Shown here: piece after piece, positions 54,098-64,000 of the stretch
Numbering within the stretch: position 1 is the stretch's first letter
Layout of the letters: each line of letters starts with the position of its first letter
DNA from: Zygnema cylindricum
Lineage: Eukaryota > Streptophyta > Zygnematophyceae > Zygnematales > Zygnemataceae
DNA: 64,000 nucleotides
Direction of reading: 5' to 3'
Assembly (NCBI GenBank): GCA_037447655.1
Contig: JBBHKE010000831.1
Span: 145,929-209,928 of the forward strand
The notes under the pieces: generated by a model
What the model saw: the letters and a program-made list of their open reading frames with translations, nothing else
What the model was told of the DNA's origin: nothing
The model's database searches: none
Program-made: the position numbers and the translations under genes

Positions 54098-56002
54098 ATC
54101 CAGATCCGAGAGCCCAATTGGAACACTTGGTGGGCCCCACTGGATGGAGTGAACTGGGTGGGGAGAGTGGTGGCCTCCTCTCAAACACAACCCCCCCTGG
54201 ACGTCTACCTCACAGTTATTAGAGTGACCGATAAACAGGTATAATGTGAAGTTGTTTTGTCGTTTATGGGTCTCTCTCTCTTTCTCTCTCCTTCTCCCTC
54301 TTTTTCTCTCTTTTTTGCTCTCTCTCTCCCTCTCCCTCTCCCCCTGGATGTCTACCTCACCGTTATTAGATAATGTGAAGTTGTTTTGTCGTTTATGGGT
54401 CTCTCTCTCTTTCTCTCTCCTTCTCCCTCTTTTTCTCTCTTTTTCGCTCTCTCTCTACCTCACCGTTATTAGAGTGACCGATAAACAGGTATAATGTGAA
54501 GTTGTTTTGTCGTTTTTGGGTGCCTCTCTCTCTCTCTCTCTCCCTCTCTCTTTTTCATTCTCTCTCTCTCGGTTCCTCCTCTCTCATGAAAACTTCAAAA
54601 AAAAGACTCACTCTTCCCTCTCCCTCCCTCTCCCTCCCCCCCCCAGTTCCAACTCCGCACCCCCAACAACACCTACCTCTTCCTCTCTCTCCCCCCCACC
54701 CCCGGCGCCATCCCCTTCCTCGCCTGTACCTCCAACTCCTCCGACCCTTCGTCCTTTTTCTCCTCCGAACCTGTCCCGAACCGAAATTTTAGCGTTTTTT
54801 TTAAAGCGATAAATGGGGTTTATATGAGTGGGACCGGAGAGGGTTTATGGTTTTGGACAAAAACCCCAAATTCTTGGGAAAAACACGATATTTTGGAAGT
54901 ATCCCAAATTCCAAAAATTCGAGGACCGAATATCGGGTCGTGGTTGATTACGGAACGGTGGATGGTTCCGGATTTATATGCGAAGGGGAATTTGAGCAGT
55001 TGGAACGACGGGACGGGGGTAAGAGGGAGGGGGGAGAGGGAGAGGGAGGGAGAGGGAGGGAGAGGGAGTTGGGTTTTTTTTGTGGGGTTTTTGGGTTTTT
55101 TTGAGGGTTTTTGTGTTGATAATGGAAGGGTGGATGGTTCCGGATTTATATGCAGGGGAGGGGAGGGGAGGGAGAGAAGAGGGGGAGGGGATGGAGAGGA
55201 GAGGGGGAGGAGAGGGGGAGAGGAGTGAGAGGGAAGTGGGTTTCTTTTTCGGAATTTTCTTTTCCTGAATCTTCGATTTGAGATGTAAAAACATGTCAAT
55301 ATTTGTTATGTCAAAAATTGCATATTTTTTTTCCCATTATTGTATACATCTGAATTTTATTTTAATTCAAATGTCTTTTTTTTGTTTTTTTGTCTTATTC
55401 AGGTTCAGTTTCAATCGGTGACAACCAATCATTGGGTGACACTTGGAGGATCCGCTTCCCAACAGGTCTTTTTTTTTTTTTCATTCAGTTTTCCTTTTTG
55501 TTTTTTTTTTTTTTATTTCCTTGTTTCCCCATTTTTTTTTTTTTTTTTAAGTCGTGTTTTCTTGGTCGATCTGAACTTATGGTGCAAGAAAACTCGATTT
55601 TATTCAGAAAAAAATGCCCTTTTATTTTCATTTTTTTTTTTTCAGTTTTTTCTGGCTTCATTTTTTTTATTTTTGTTTTTTTATTGTATTTTTCTTTTTC
55701 GGGCAGATTCTTTGCAACAAAAGTTCGAATCCGAGCACAAACGAAACTTTTGCGATTCTTCGAACTGCCGGAAAAAACGGACAATTTCAGGTACATATTT
55801 TAAAAATAAAAGAAAAGAAAATGAACAAAAAGAGGGAGAGAGCGAGAAGGAGAGGAAGGGAGAAAAGTAAAAAAAAAAAGAAAACAATCATGTAGGCTAT
55901 AAATTTCGAATATTTTCTTTTTTCTTTTTTCTGATCATCGTTTTTATTATTGTTTTTTTTTCTCAATACGGGTGAAATTTCAAGTTTTGTAACCCATCAA
56001 AC

Positions 56003-56042
<40 letters not shown>

Positions 56043-58830
56043 CTTTTTGAAGTTCAAAGCTTCCAATTTTTTACTTTGGAGTATTCAAAATGGAAATGGA
56101 CTTTTGATAAACGCAGACGCCGCTAATAACGGAACTCAGGTCCGTTCTCTCTCTCCCTCTCCCTCTCCCTCTCCCTCCCTCTCCCCTCCCTCTCCCTCTC
56201 CCTCTCCCTCACAACTTAAAAAAAAGCCAATTTATCTCTTCTTTTAACCTCACATATCATTCTCCCCACCCTTTTTTTCCCTCCTCTTTTCCCTCTTTTT
56301 CCTCCCACTCCCTTTTTTTTTTTTTTTCTTTCCAGGGTTTTGAAAATTTTGACCTCTTTTTTCTCCCAAATTCTCAAAATAAAGTATTAATTCGATCTCC
56401 CAACGGTAAATTTTTTCGATCTTGGGCCGACGGAAATCTGACGGCCGACGTCGATCCGAAAAATTTGAACCTCTCAGATTCTGCCACGTGGACAGGATCC
56501 TCGGCCTTTTTTGTCAACAAAGTAGGTTATTTAAGAAAAAAAAAAGAGAGAGAGAGAGACAGAAAACAGAAGGTTTTGTCCTGTAGTGTTTTTTTTTTTT
56601 TTTGAATTTTTGGGTATGGATTTGATGAAATTTTGGACAAAATTCAGCAATGCTCCTCTCTCTTTTTTGTCGATAAAGTTTGTGAGACAAACAAAAAAAA
56701 AACAACTTTTTTATCTTGTAATGGTTTCGTGTCTTTTTCCTTCAGTTGTTTTTTGTTTCTTTTGTTTCTTTTTGGGATCAATTTGAGTATAATTCAGAGC
56801 AAATTTCAATGCTCTTTTTTTTTTTTTTTCCAAATCTTTTTCTTTCATGCCTTCGATATCTTTTTTTATTCTTTTATTTTTCTTTTTTTTTTCTTTTTTT
56901 TTTTTTTTTTTTTTTTTTGGTTTTTAGTTTTTTGAAGTCTTCGATTCTTATCTTTTTGTTTTTTTTTTTTGTTTTTTCAGGTTTTTTCGGTCAACGGCGA
57001 ATGGCAGCTCTCCTACGAATTAGGATCGGATGTGGCGAATCAGACGATGACAGCTCATCATTCGTCTTTTCTGACCGAATCCGATTTTCAAAATCTTGCC
57101 GACGATGACGTCAACGCCGTCCGAATCCCGATCGGCTGGTGGCTAAAAGACGATGAACGTTTAAACTCTCCGTTTAAAACCGATTATACCTCCTTACTCG
57201 ACTGGGCTTTTCAAATGGCGACAAAATATAAAATTAGAATATGGATTAGTATTCACGGAGCCCCGGGATCCCAAAGTGGGTGGGGAAATACCGGAACTCG
57301 GAGTGGTTTTATCGAATTTTCTCGCCCGGAAAACCTTCAAAAATCGCTCGATTTAATTCGATGGCTTTGTAATCGATACGTTTCAAATTCCCAATTTCTC
57401 GGTATCAGTCTTTTAAACGAACCGGTTTCTTGGGGAGTTCCTAGAGTAGTTCTCCAACGATATTATTCGGATGCGTACGATATCGTGAGATCTTATTCTC
57501 AATGTTTGTTTGTTTCGATGGAGTCGAGGGTGGGAGGGAGTGAGTGGAGCGATACTTATTGGTTAAATTTTGATGATGCCCATACAAATTTGATTTTAGA
57601 AACTCATCAATACGACGTATTTACGAACCTCGCGGGATATACGGTCGATCAGGAAATCGAATTTGTGAATACGAATCGATTGAATCAAATTATGTCGCTA
57701 CAATCGGTGAGTTAAAAAGAAAAAGACCCTAAAAAAGAATATGGGTTAAATTACATTTTTTATTGCTACAATCGGTTGAATTAAATCGAAACATCGTATG
57801 AACGAATGTGTTTTTATTATTATTAGTATTATTATTAGCATTATTATTAGTGTTATTATTAGTATTATTGTTAGTATTATTATTATTATTATTATGATCA
57901 TAGTTTTACTCAAAAATAAAGGTTTGAAAAAATGAATTCGTATGTGGGAATTGAGGAAATCACATTTTATTAACACACAGTGAGTTAAAGACTGAAAAGT
58001 GTACAAAGGTTTTTTGTAGTAGTATTAATATTATTTAAGCTGTGAAAAATTTCGATTTGTTTTTATTGCTCTCAAAAACAAAGGTTTTGACAATTTGTAA
58101 AAATTATCGATTAAATAGTAACCACATTTATATAACCCATTTGTACCTATTTTCCAGCGTCTCGGCTGAATCGTTTTAGCCGGAGAGTTTCGAATGAGAT
58201 TTCCCCTCCTTTTTCCCCTCCTTCCCCCCTCCTTTTTCCCCCCTCCTTTTTCCCCCCTCTTCCCCTCCTTTTCCCCTCCTCTTCCCCTCCTTTTTTCCCC
58301 CTTTTCCCCTATTTTATTAATGACATTCTTATACCCCATTTGTACCCATTTTCCAGCGCCCTGGTCGAACCGTATTGGTCGGAGAATTTTCGAATGCGAT
58401 GTACGCCTCCGCGACGCCCGAGGAGCAAATAAAATGGTCTTTGGCGCAAATAAAAATGCTCTCTAATGCCCATAATGGGTGGTTCTTTTGGTCCTTAAAA
58501 TTACAAAGAAAGGGTACGTTTTTGTTTGTTTTTTTTTTGTTTTTTTTGGTATAAAATAGACCGAGTGAATACTAAGAAGCTACATCAAAACAATTGTACT
58601 AAGTACATATATATACATTTTTTTTTACCTTAAAATAAAAGCGTGTGTGTCTATTGTATAGTTATACAATTTCATTTTCTTTAATTCTTCTTTTATCTTA
58701 TTTATTTACTTGAATTTGTTTTAAATTATTTTGTTTTATTTTTCTTTCAGGATATAATCATTGGAAATGGTACGAAAGTCGAGCGAACGGATGGCTTCCA
58801 AAAAATCCGGCAACCGGAACTTGGTATTAA
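54098..58830 (+). CDS. GH5 glucan 1,3-beta-glucosidase-like enzyme with beta-trefoil N-terminus, nine exons seen
   Basis: Exons joined in phase: 54098-54238, 54647-55018, 55403-55465, 55707-55790, 56053-56139, 56336-56521, 56981-57706, 58357-58513 and 58751-58830 (TAA), 631 codons, all introns GT...AG. Plant enzymes of this type have KVRGVNLGGWLV near the start, then a fascin-like beta-trefoil, then the GH5 barrel. Here IRGPNIGSWLITERWMVPD (exon 2), VQFQSVTTNHWV (exon 3), repeated trefoil strands (exons 4-6), then VRIPIGWW, ISIHGAPGSQSG, LLNEPVSWG with the acid/base Glu (57419-57421) and VLVGEFSNA with the nucleophile Glu (58384-58386). Both catalytic residues are present. It should hydrolyse beta-1,3-glucan in the wall or apoplast. 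An extra 130-odd residues precede the GSWL block. The first exon and signal peptide were not identified. An AATAAA-like signal lies near 58884. Confidence 0.88.
54344..54488 (+). repeat. two extra copies of the exon end YLTVIR(VTDKQ) inside the next intron
   Basis: The end of exon 54098-54238 plus its donor and the following TAATGTGAAGTTGTTTTGTCG recur at 54344-54400 (truncated) and 54456-54520 (complete, donor GT at 54489). The last copy could act as an alternative donor. Confidence 0.85.
58133..58198 (+). pseudogene. decayed duplicate of the start of the penultimate GH5 exon
   Basis: CCCATTTGTACCTATTTTCC followed by AG and the coding start is repeated from 58338 onward, where the true exon begins at 58357. 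The duplicate keeps the splice acceptor and the GEF codons around the catalytic Glu but has a TGA early. A CCCCTCCTTTTT tract separates the copies. Confidence 0.85.
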
Positions 58831-59837
58831 GTTAATTAAAAAATTAATTGTTTACTTTTTTTAATGTATTCATATATAAACTAATAATAAATTTGAAGTT
58901 AATTTTTGTTTTCATGAATTCTTGAAAAAAAAGGGAAAAAAAATTAGACGAATCTTTGTATAAACTCGTTTATATTTTTCTCCTATAAAATCCTTAAAAT
59001 ATTTATAAATAGATAGTGTTAATTTTGAATGGTAAATTTAATATATTTAAGTTAATTGGAGATTATTGTTAAAATATTTTTGTAGAAGATAAAAAGAATG
59101 TTTAATTTTAGGTTAAATTTTTGTCAACTTAAAAATTAGGAAATATGCAAAATAGTATTTAACTATTTACTCGAATATCAATAGATAGAAAAAAAAAGTA
59201 AACAATAGTAGAGTAAATAATGAGTTGACGATTCAGCTTTCTAAGTTTTTTTTTTTTTCTCTTTCCTTTTCGGTCTCTTGTAGTCATTTTTTCAACCAAA
59301 ATTTGGGAGAAATAAAGTAGAAAAAAAAAAAAAAAACGGACAAGGAAAAAAAAGACAAAAAAAAAAGAGGAAAACTAGAAAAGACAAAAAAATACAAAGG
59401 ACAAAAAGGACATTTTGGTTATAATTATAATTATGGTTAATATTATTTTTTGGTATAGAAATAGTTTTTAAAACGAGATTTAACTATCAGCGGGAATAAT
59501 TAATAAATTTTGTAAATTGAGAGAAAAAAAAAAGTAAATATTATTTTTAACTTCAAAAAAAATCCGTGCGATTTTTGAGTTCATTTATTTAAAATTTTGA
59601 AATCATTTTTTGGCTTATGATGTCCCTTTCCAAAAAAAAAAATCTCTCTAATGATGTCATTTTTTTTTTATTTTTTTTTTGCTCAATTGTTTGTCAAATT
59701 GTTGTTTTTTGTATGTTATTTTGTTTTGCATTTTTTTTTGTTTTTTTTTTTCGATGTAAAGAAAAATATTTATTTTAAATCGAAAATGCGTATCACTAAA
59801 TAAAAACTAAATAAAAATAGTGAGGTAATTAATAGTG
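58831..59837. other. AT-rich intergenic stretch after the GH5 gene
   Basis: 3' untranslated and intergenic sequence with A and T runs and no credible reading frame. Confidence 0.7.
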
Positions 59838-60125
59838 TGCCAATTATTAGAGTTTAACCCTTTTGGTCGCCCAAATAAAACATGTAAACAGGTTTTTATC
59901 GTGCACACCTTGTACGATTTTCGGTTGAAGGCTCTCAATCGGAAGACGAGAATCTTGACTTTCAATCGCAACCGTCGAATTTACAATCCGACAACTGTGC
60001 GCAGAGAAAAGGCGCGAAAAAAACATCAACAGAAAAAAAATCACTTATTATTATTATTGATTTATTTATTTATTTATTTTTATTATTATTATTATTTAAC
60101 ATATATTACTTATACTCGGTGTACT
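59838..60125. mobile_element. degenerate palindromic TA-type MITE, copy G
   Basis: TTATTAGAGTTTAACCC, a CGCCCAAATAAAACATG stretch, CAATCGCAACCGTCGAATTT and ACAATCCGACAACTGTG align with copy E. The right end (ACTCGGTGTAC at about 60115) is pushed out by a TTA/TTTA microsatellite. 60126-60654 following it has no recognised gene; a TTCGTAATTTTAAATTTGTT repeat lies at 60185-60265. Confidence 0.65.
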
Positions 60126-60654
60126 GCACGTTTTCTCAAACGTACTTTCAAACGTTTTGATTACATAACATTTTGTAATTTTAAATTTGTTCGTTCGTAA
60201 TTTTAAATTTGTTCCTTCGTAATTTTAAATTTGTTCCTTCGTAATTTTAAATTTGTTCGTTCGTAAATTAACGATTGTCTCTTAGTTTGAAAGCACCGGA
60301 AAAACTGATAATATCAACAATAATAAATAATAATAATTTAATCCAAGTACTTTGTTTTCGCACGTAAGACCTTAAAAAAAAAAAAAAAAAAAAACGAAAT
60401 AAAAAGAAAAAAAATGGCAATTCCCGATTAGAAGTCAACAAAACTCTCCGTTCAAATTATATAATTATTAAAAAAAGGCAAATAAACCGAGTCGAGTTCT
60501 AACCCTACCAGATCGATCTCAACCCCGCCGATTTTTTACCTTATCAAATCGAGAAATATCGGTCCAAAATCCAACGCTACCGAATCGAAATGAACGAATT
60601 CGTGCGAAATCTATCGAATAGAGTGGAACCTGGTCGAGTTCCACCCCATCTTTT

Positions 60655-61883
60655 GTGTCCTCACTTTTTGCATTCGATGATCGCCTTATGGATGTCCTCC
60701 ACACTTTGTTGGGCCGTGGAGCTTTTGATCGCGAGTCTAGGCCTCCGGCACGCATCCAAGCCTCTCTTCCTTTCTCGGTTGGCGGTTTGGGTTTACTCTC
60801 GACGGCGCGTGTTGCTCCAGCCGCCTATTTGGGGAGTTGGTGCCTTGTTGCTTCCACTACTGTCTCTCGTTTTCTGGCCGGGGACACTCCTATTCTTGCG
60901 GCCGTGGTTCCCCGTGTTTCGGATGGTGAGCTCGCTTTCCAGCGGTCCCTTTTGGATGCATCACGTTCTCTTAATCCGGCTGCTATCGAGGACATGCCGA
61001 TTTTTTCCACTCTTGTTACGACATCAGTCGCGCATGTTCAGGAATCCATTTCTGATAGGGTTGTCGCCGCTATTAAATCCGAGCTTCTTGAGGCGCTTCC
61101 TTCCGATTCTTTGCGTGCACGTTTTCTGTCTTGTGGCGGACCTAGCTCTGGAGCTTGGCTATTGGCTGTCCCTATCTTATCCACTCTTCATTTCACCCCG
61201 GCTCAGTTCACCACGGCCCTTAGGTTCCGGCTTGGCCTCCCTCACCCACCTTTGCTTGGCTCACTTGTTTGCTCTTGTGGCCACGTTCTCGAGCCCGACG
61301 GGGTCCATTTGCTCCGTTGCTCCCACGGAGGCGAGTTCATTGAGGCGCACGACACGATTCGAGACACCATCGCTACTATTGCTTCAGAGGGGGGTTTTTC
61401 TGTTCGTCGTGAGGTCTCTCGCAATATTCTTTCGCGTCGGATTGACCTTGTATTACTTGATGGTGCGCGTCGTACATTTGGTGACATTGTTTGGCGAACT
61501 CTACTTCAACAACAGTCGTCAACCAAGCGGCTCGGCATGTGGGAGTGGCCGCCCGTGACGCGGCTAAAAGGAAGGAGCGTGATTATGCCCGTCGCGACGC
61601 TATGGATGGCTTCATTCCGATGGCGGTCGAGATATTTGGTTGTTTAGGTGTGGCATTGGACGAGTTTTTCCGTACTTGTGGTCGGCGCTCCTTCGAGAGG
61701 CGAGGACCTGGGAGCCCTTTTGTTTCAGTCCTTACTTCTTTTTATCGTCAATGTTTTCCCGTGGCCCTACAACGGATGTTGGCTTCTATATTTCTTCGAT
61801 CATCTATTGCCGTTTATGGATCGGCGGCGTGTTCGGAACTTCCTCCTCGTGCTCCTCCGCAATTCGGGGACTTACGTGGTTGA
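60655..61883 (+). pseudogene. non-LTR retrotransposon ORF2 C-terminus, 5'-truncated and frameshifted
   Basis: The frame 60655-61490 begins with IQASLPFSVGGLGL and AYLGSW, the thumb/C-terminal region of LINE-type reverse transcriptases. It then has a zinc motif CSCGHVLEPDGVHLLRC with a following GGEFIEAHDTIRD, and RRIDLVLLDGARRTFGDIV. CxC...H...C followed by a spaced R-x-D and D-(I/V) resembles the restriction-like endonuclease end of early-branching non-LTR elements. At about 61489 one base is missing and the match continues in another frame (QAARHVGVAARDAAKRKERD) to 61883. The RT catalytic core is absent, so this is a 5'-truncated insertion. Confidence 0.6.
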
Positions 61884-62228
61884 TTTCCGTAGAATTTTAT
61901 TCTGTTGGGGTTTTGCTACGTGTTAGTTTTTTCCTTTGATGTTTGTTTGTTGGGTTTTGCTTTTTTGGGTGTTTTCGACTTCCCTACCATCCTTTCGTAT
62001 TTTCGTCGTTTTTGCCTTGATTTTCCTTTTTGTTTATTCCCTCGTTATGTTATTTTTCAGTTTTAGCAATGCTACTTCTTTTTGTTCCTATGGACTCAAA
62101 TGGTTTACCATCGCGCTTCTTAATAAAGTCGGCCATATATTGAAACAATGTCCTCCTTGTTATGTGCACCAAACAAGTGCGTTCTACAAAGGAAAAACAT
62201 TTGCACTACCCGCCACCTAGGATTTGCC
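61884..62228. other. 3' tail region of the non-LTR fragment
   Basis: T-rich sequence without a credible gene, running into a 19-base A tract at 62229, which could be the element's poly(A) end. Confidence 0.4.
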
Positions 62229-62643
62229 AAAAAAAAAAAAAAAAAAACAGGAACTACAAATTGGCGAACCGCAAAAGATATGTTTGGAAAAACCACGCAA
62301 ACATTCATTCGGTAAAACGACCAAAATAAGAACGTTTGACGAATCGCAAAGAATTCGTTAACAAAAATAGAAAAAAAAAATCACAAAAATTATGCATATC
62401 AAATTATCAATGACACGAAAACAAACAAACTTCTAGCAAGAAAAAAAAAAAAAAAAAACAGGAACTTCCAATTGGCGAACCGCAAAAGATCGGTTTGGAA
62501 AAACCACGCAAACATTCATTCGGTAAAACGACAAAAATAGGAACGTTTGACGAATCGCAAAGAATTCGTAAACAAAAATAGAAAAAAAAAATCACAAAAA
62601 TTATGCATATCAATGACATGAAAACAAACAAACTCCTAGCAAG
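62229..62643. repeat. two tandem units of about 205-211 bp, each led by an A tract
   Basis: A19-CAGGAACT(A/T)C(A/C)AATTGGCGAACC... to CTAGCAAG is repeated at 62229-62439 and 62440-62643 with few changes. Confidence 0.92.
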
Positions 62644-62667
62644 AAATCAAAAACCCAAAGGGAAGTA

Positions 62668-62884
62668 CACAGTGTATCGCTATTAGTGTTAATGTTTTTT
62701 TCGTCTCTTAAAACATATTTTCTCCGTACACACTTGTCGGATTGTGGATCTGACGGTTGCAATTGAAAGGTAAGATTCTCTGCTTCCGATTGTCTGTCTG
62801 AAGCTGAAAATAGGACAAGTGTGTACAGATAAAAGACGTTTCAAGTGGCAAAAAAAATGTTAACACTAATAGCGATACAAGGTG
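62668..62884. mobile_element. palindromic TA-type MITE, copy F
   Basis: CACAGTGTATCGCTATTAGTG to ACTAATAGCGATACAAGGTG with TA at 62666-62667 and 62885-62886. The interior CTCCGTACACACTTGTCGG and GACAAGTGTGTAC are shared with copy D. Confidence 0.88.
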
Positions 62885-63427
62885 TAGCTATTTTGATTAC
62901 AATTTTCCACCATAAAAAAATGTCTATTTACACAAATCTACAAAAACAAAATATCACCACATGAATACATACGAACATGATACATTTCCTTGCAAAACTA
63001 TTTCCATTGCAAAGTACTATTTTATTCTTTTCCGGTTTGTTTCCCACTTACATGGCCAACAAAAGAGAAACTGTCCTATTCCACACTAAATCTTGTACAA
63101 CTCTAACAAAGTATTCTTATGCACACTATCTAAACCTCTTTCCGAATTGTGCACAGCAAAACAACGAACTATTATTTTAATTTAAAAATATTTACAAATA
63201 TTTTCGAACTAATACCAATCCATAAACTTTTCGAATTGCCCGCCCTTCAAGCCTAAAACAAATAAAAAAAAAGGAAAAATGAATTCATCAATATCTCTCC
63301 TCCCACCCCTCCCTCTCCCCTTCACCTCATAACCTCAACTTCTTGCAAAAAATTTCACCGCGTTCCCTCTCCCTCACCCTCTCCCTCTCCCTCTCCCTCT
63401 CCTTGTGCCTCTCCCTCCCTCTCCTCC

Positions 63428-63628
63428 TTATTGTCGACACTTAGTCTCTCTCTCATATTCCTCGGGAAGTTCTTCAAGGGAGGACCACCAGGCCCTTCCC
63501 TCCATGGAGGCTCGGGACTTGGTCCAGAGCCTCTGTTGCCGAAGCTGCAGCAGATCTTCCGAGCCTGATTCGTCCGTCCGCCGCCACGCTCCCGAGACAG
63601 GCTCGGGATGCCAACAGTTCGCAAAGCT
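63428..63628 (-). CDS. possible terminal exon of an unknown minus-strand gene
   Basis: One minus-strand frame, open from about 63628 to a TAA at 63430-63428, gives about 66 residues of normal composition: SEDLLQLRQQRLW, then SMEGRAWWSSLEELPEEY, then ERETKCRQ. An AG lies just before the open part, so it could be a last exon. Two other frames are also open for parts of this stretch, and no family is recognised. 62887-63427 to its left shows no gene, only AT-rich sequence and a short CCCTCT run at 63363-63405. Confidence 0.25.
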   Translation of the reverse strand, partial: SFANCWHPEPVSGAWRRTDESGSEDLLQLRQQRLWTKSRASMEGRAWWSSLEELPEEYERETKCRQ

Positions 63629-63895
63629 CTACCGTCCGACGGCAAGATGGCGTCCGATCGGTTGTAGGTCGACAACAAGTACGGAACCAAGTATACGGCT
63701 AGCCTCCAGACTAGTCGTAAATTTGGATTCAGCGAATCGGGGATGAGGTGTACGAATGACTAGCCGTACGTTTGAATTCGGCGTACTTTTATCTTAAGCC
63801 TTCGCGCATGACGTAATGGTTGGCGCCTGAGGCGAATGTGCGGCTGCAAGGAAAAGGACAAAAAAATGAAGAAGGGAAATGACGTGAGTAGGGGT

Positions 63896-63914
63896 AATGA
63901 GAGGAGAGGAGAGG

Positions 63915-64000
<86 letters not shown>
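63896..64000. repeat. (GA)n microsatellite running off the window edge
   Basis: GAGAGGAGAGG leads into an uninterrupted GA dinucleotide run that reaches the last base. Confidence 0.98.

Noticed and set aside
60590-61558. 322-codon frame overlapping the non-LTR fragment
   Set aside because: Shadow frame: the conserved RT and zinc motifs are in the 60655 frame.

Overview
The window looks like nuclear chromosomal DNA of a streptophyte green plant. The evidence is a hAT transposase, three Ty1/copia elements and one Ty3/gypsy element of plant type, a spliced plant-type GH5 beta-1,3-glucan hydrolase gene with short exons, and plant-style short CCCTAA runs. Nothing seen places it more precisely. 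Land plant and charophyte alga are both possible. No bacterial or organellar features, tRNA, rRNA or CRISPR array were seen.

Layout. 1-1.7 kb: C-terminal part of a hAT transposase (cut by the window edge) and a 34-bp minisatellite. 1.7-22 kb: one old Ty3/gypsy-like element on the minus strand, reading gag (18.1-21.9 kb and 11.4-11.9 kb), protease (10.8-11.4 kb), a DNA cytosine-5 methyltransferase domain (10.44-10.0 kb continuing at 3.58-2.93 kb) and reverse transcriptase/RNase H (2.8-1.7 kb). It was split twice by Ty1/copia elements: copia-1 (3578-9995, target duplication GCCAC) and copia-2 (11928-18065, target duplication AAAGG), both on the minus strand and both decayed. 23.4-40.7 kb: a giant imperfect inverted repeat (foldback type). 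Its arms carry a degenerate trihelix/Myb-like reading frame, an E/K-rich reading frame and purine/pyrimidine tandem repeats. The left arm is split by a young copia-3 (25229-31107, plus strand, LTRs nearly identical, target duplication AGGAA).

40.7-51.8 kb: no recognisable gene. It holds a family of ~215-bp palindromic TA-flanked elements (more copies lie near 60 and 62.7 kb), two CATAGTTC-type elements (one with a perfect 8-bp target duplication), and many CACGTG and CCGTAC/GTACGG words. 51.8-53.4 kb: pyrimidine microsatellite and a proline-rich open region with a 42-bp repeat. 54.1-58.83 kb: the only apparently functional host gene, a secreted-type GH5 glucan beta-1,3-glucosidase-like enzyme with beta-trefoil/fascin-like N-terminal exons; its introns are rich in long T tracts and local duplications. 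60.6-61.9 kb: 5'-truncated non-LTR retrotransposon C-terminus with a frameshift. 62.2-64 kb: tandem repeats, another palindromic element, a possible short terminal exon and a (GA)n run to the edge.

Most notable: (1) a cytosine-5 methyltransferase carried between protease and RT of a gypsy-type retroelement, with recognisable motifs I, IV, VI, VIII and IX/X; (2) Ty1/copia elements whose primer binding site matches the anticodon arm of initiator Met tRNA, and whose gag frame starts inside the LTR and runs through that site; (3) the giant foldback with a DNA-binding-protein-like frame in both arms. Exon models and homology calls are by eye, from motifs and family knowledge.
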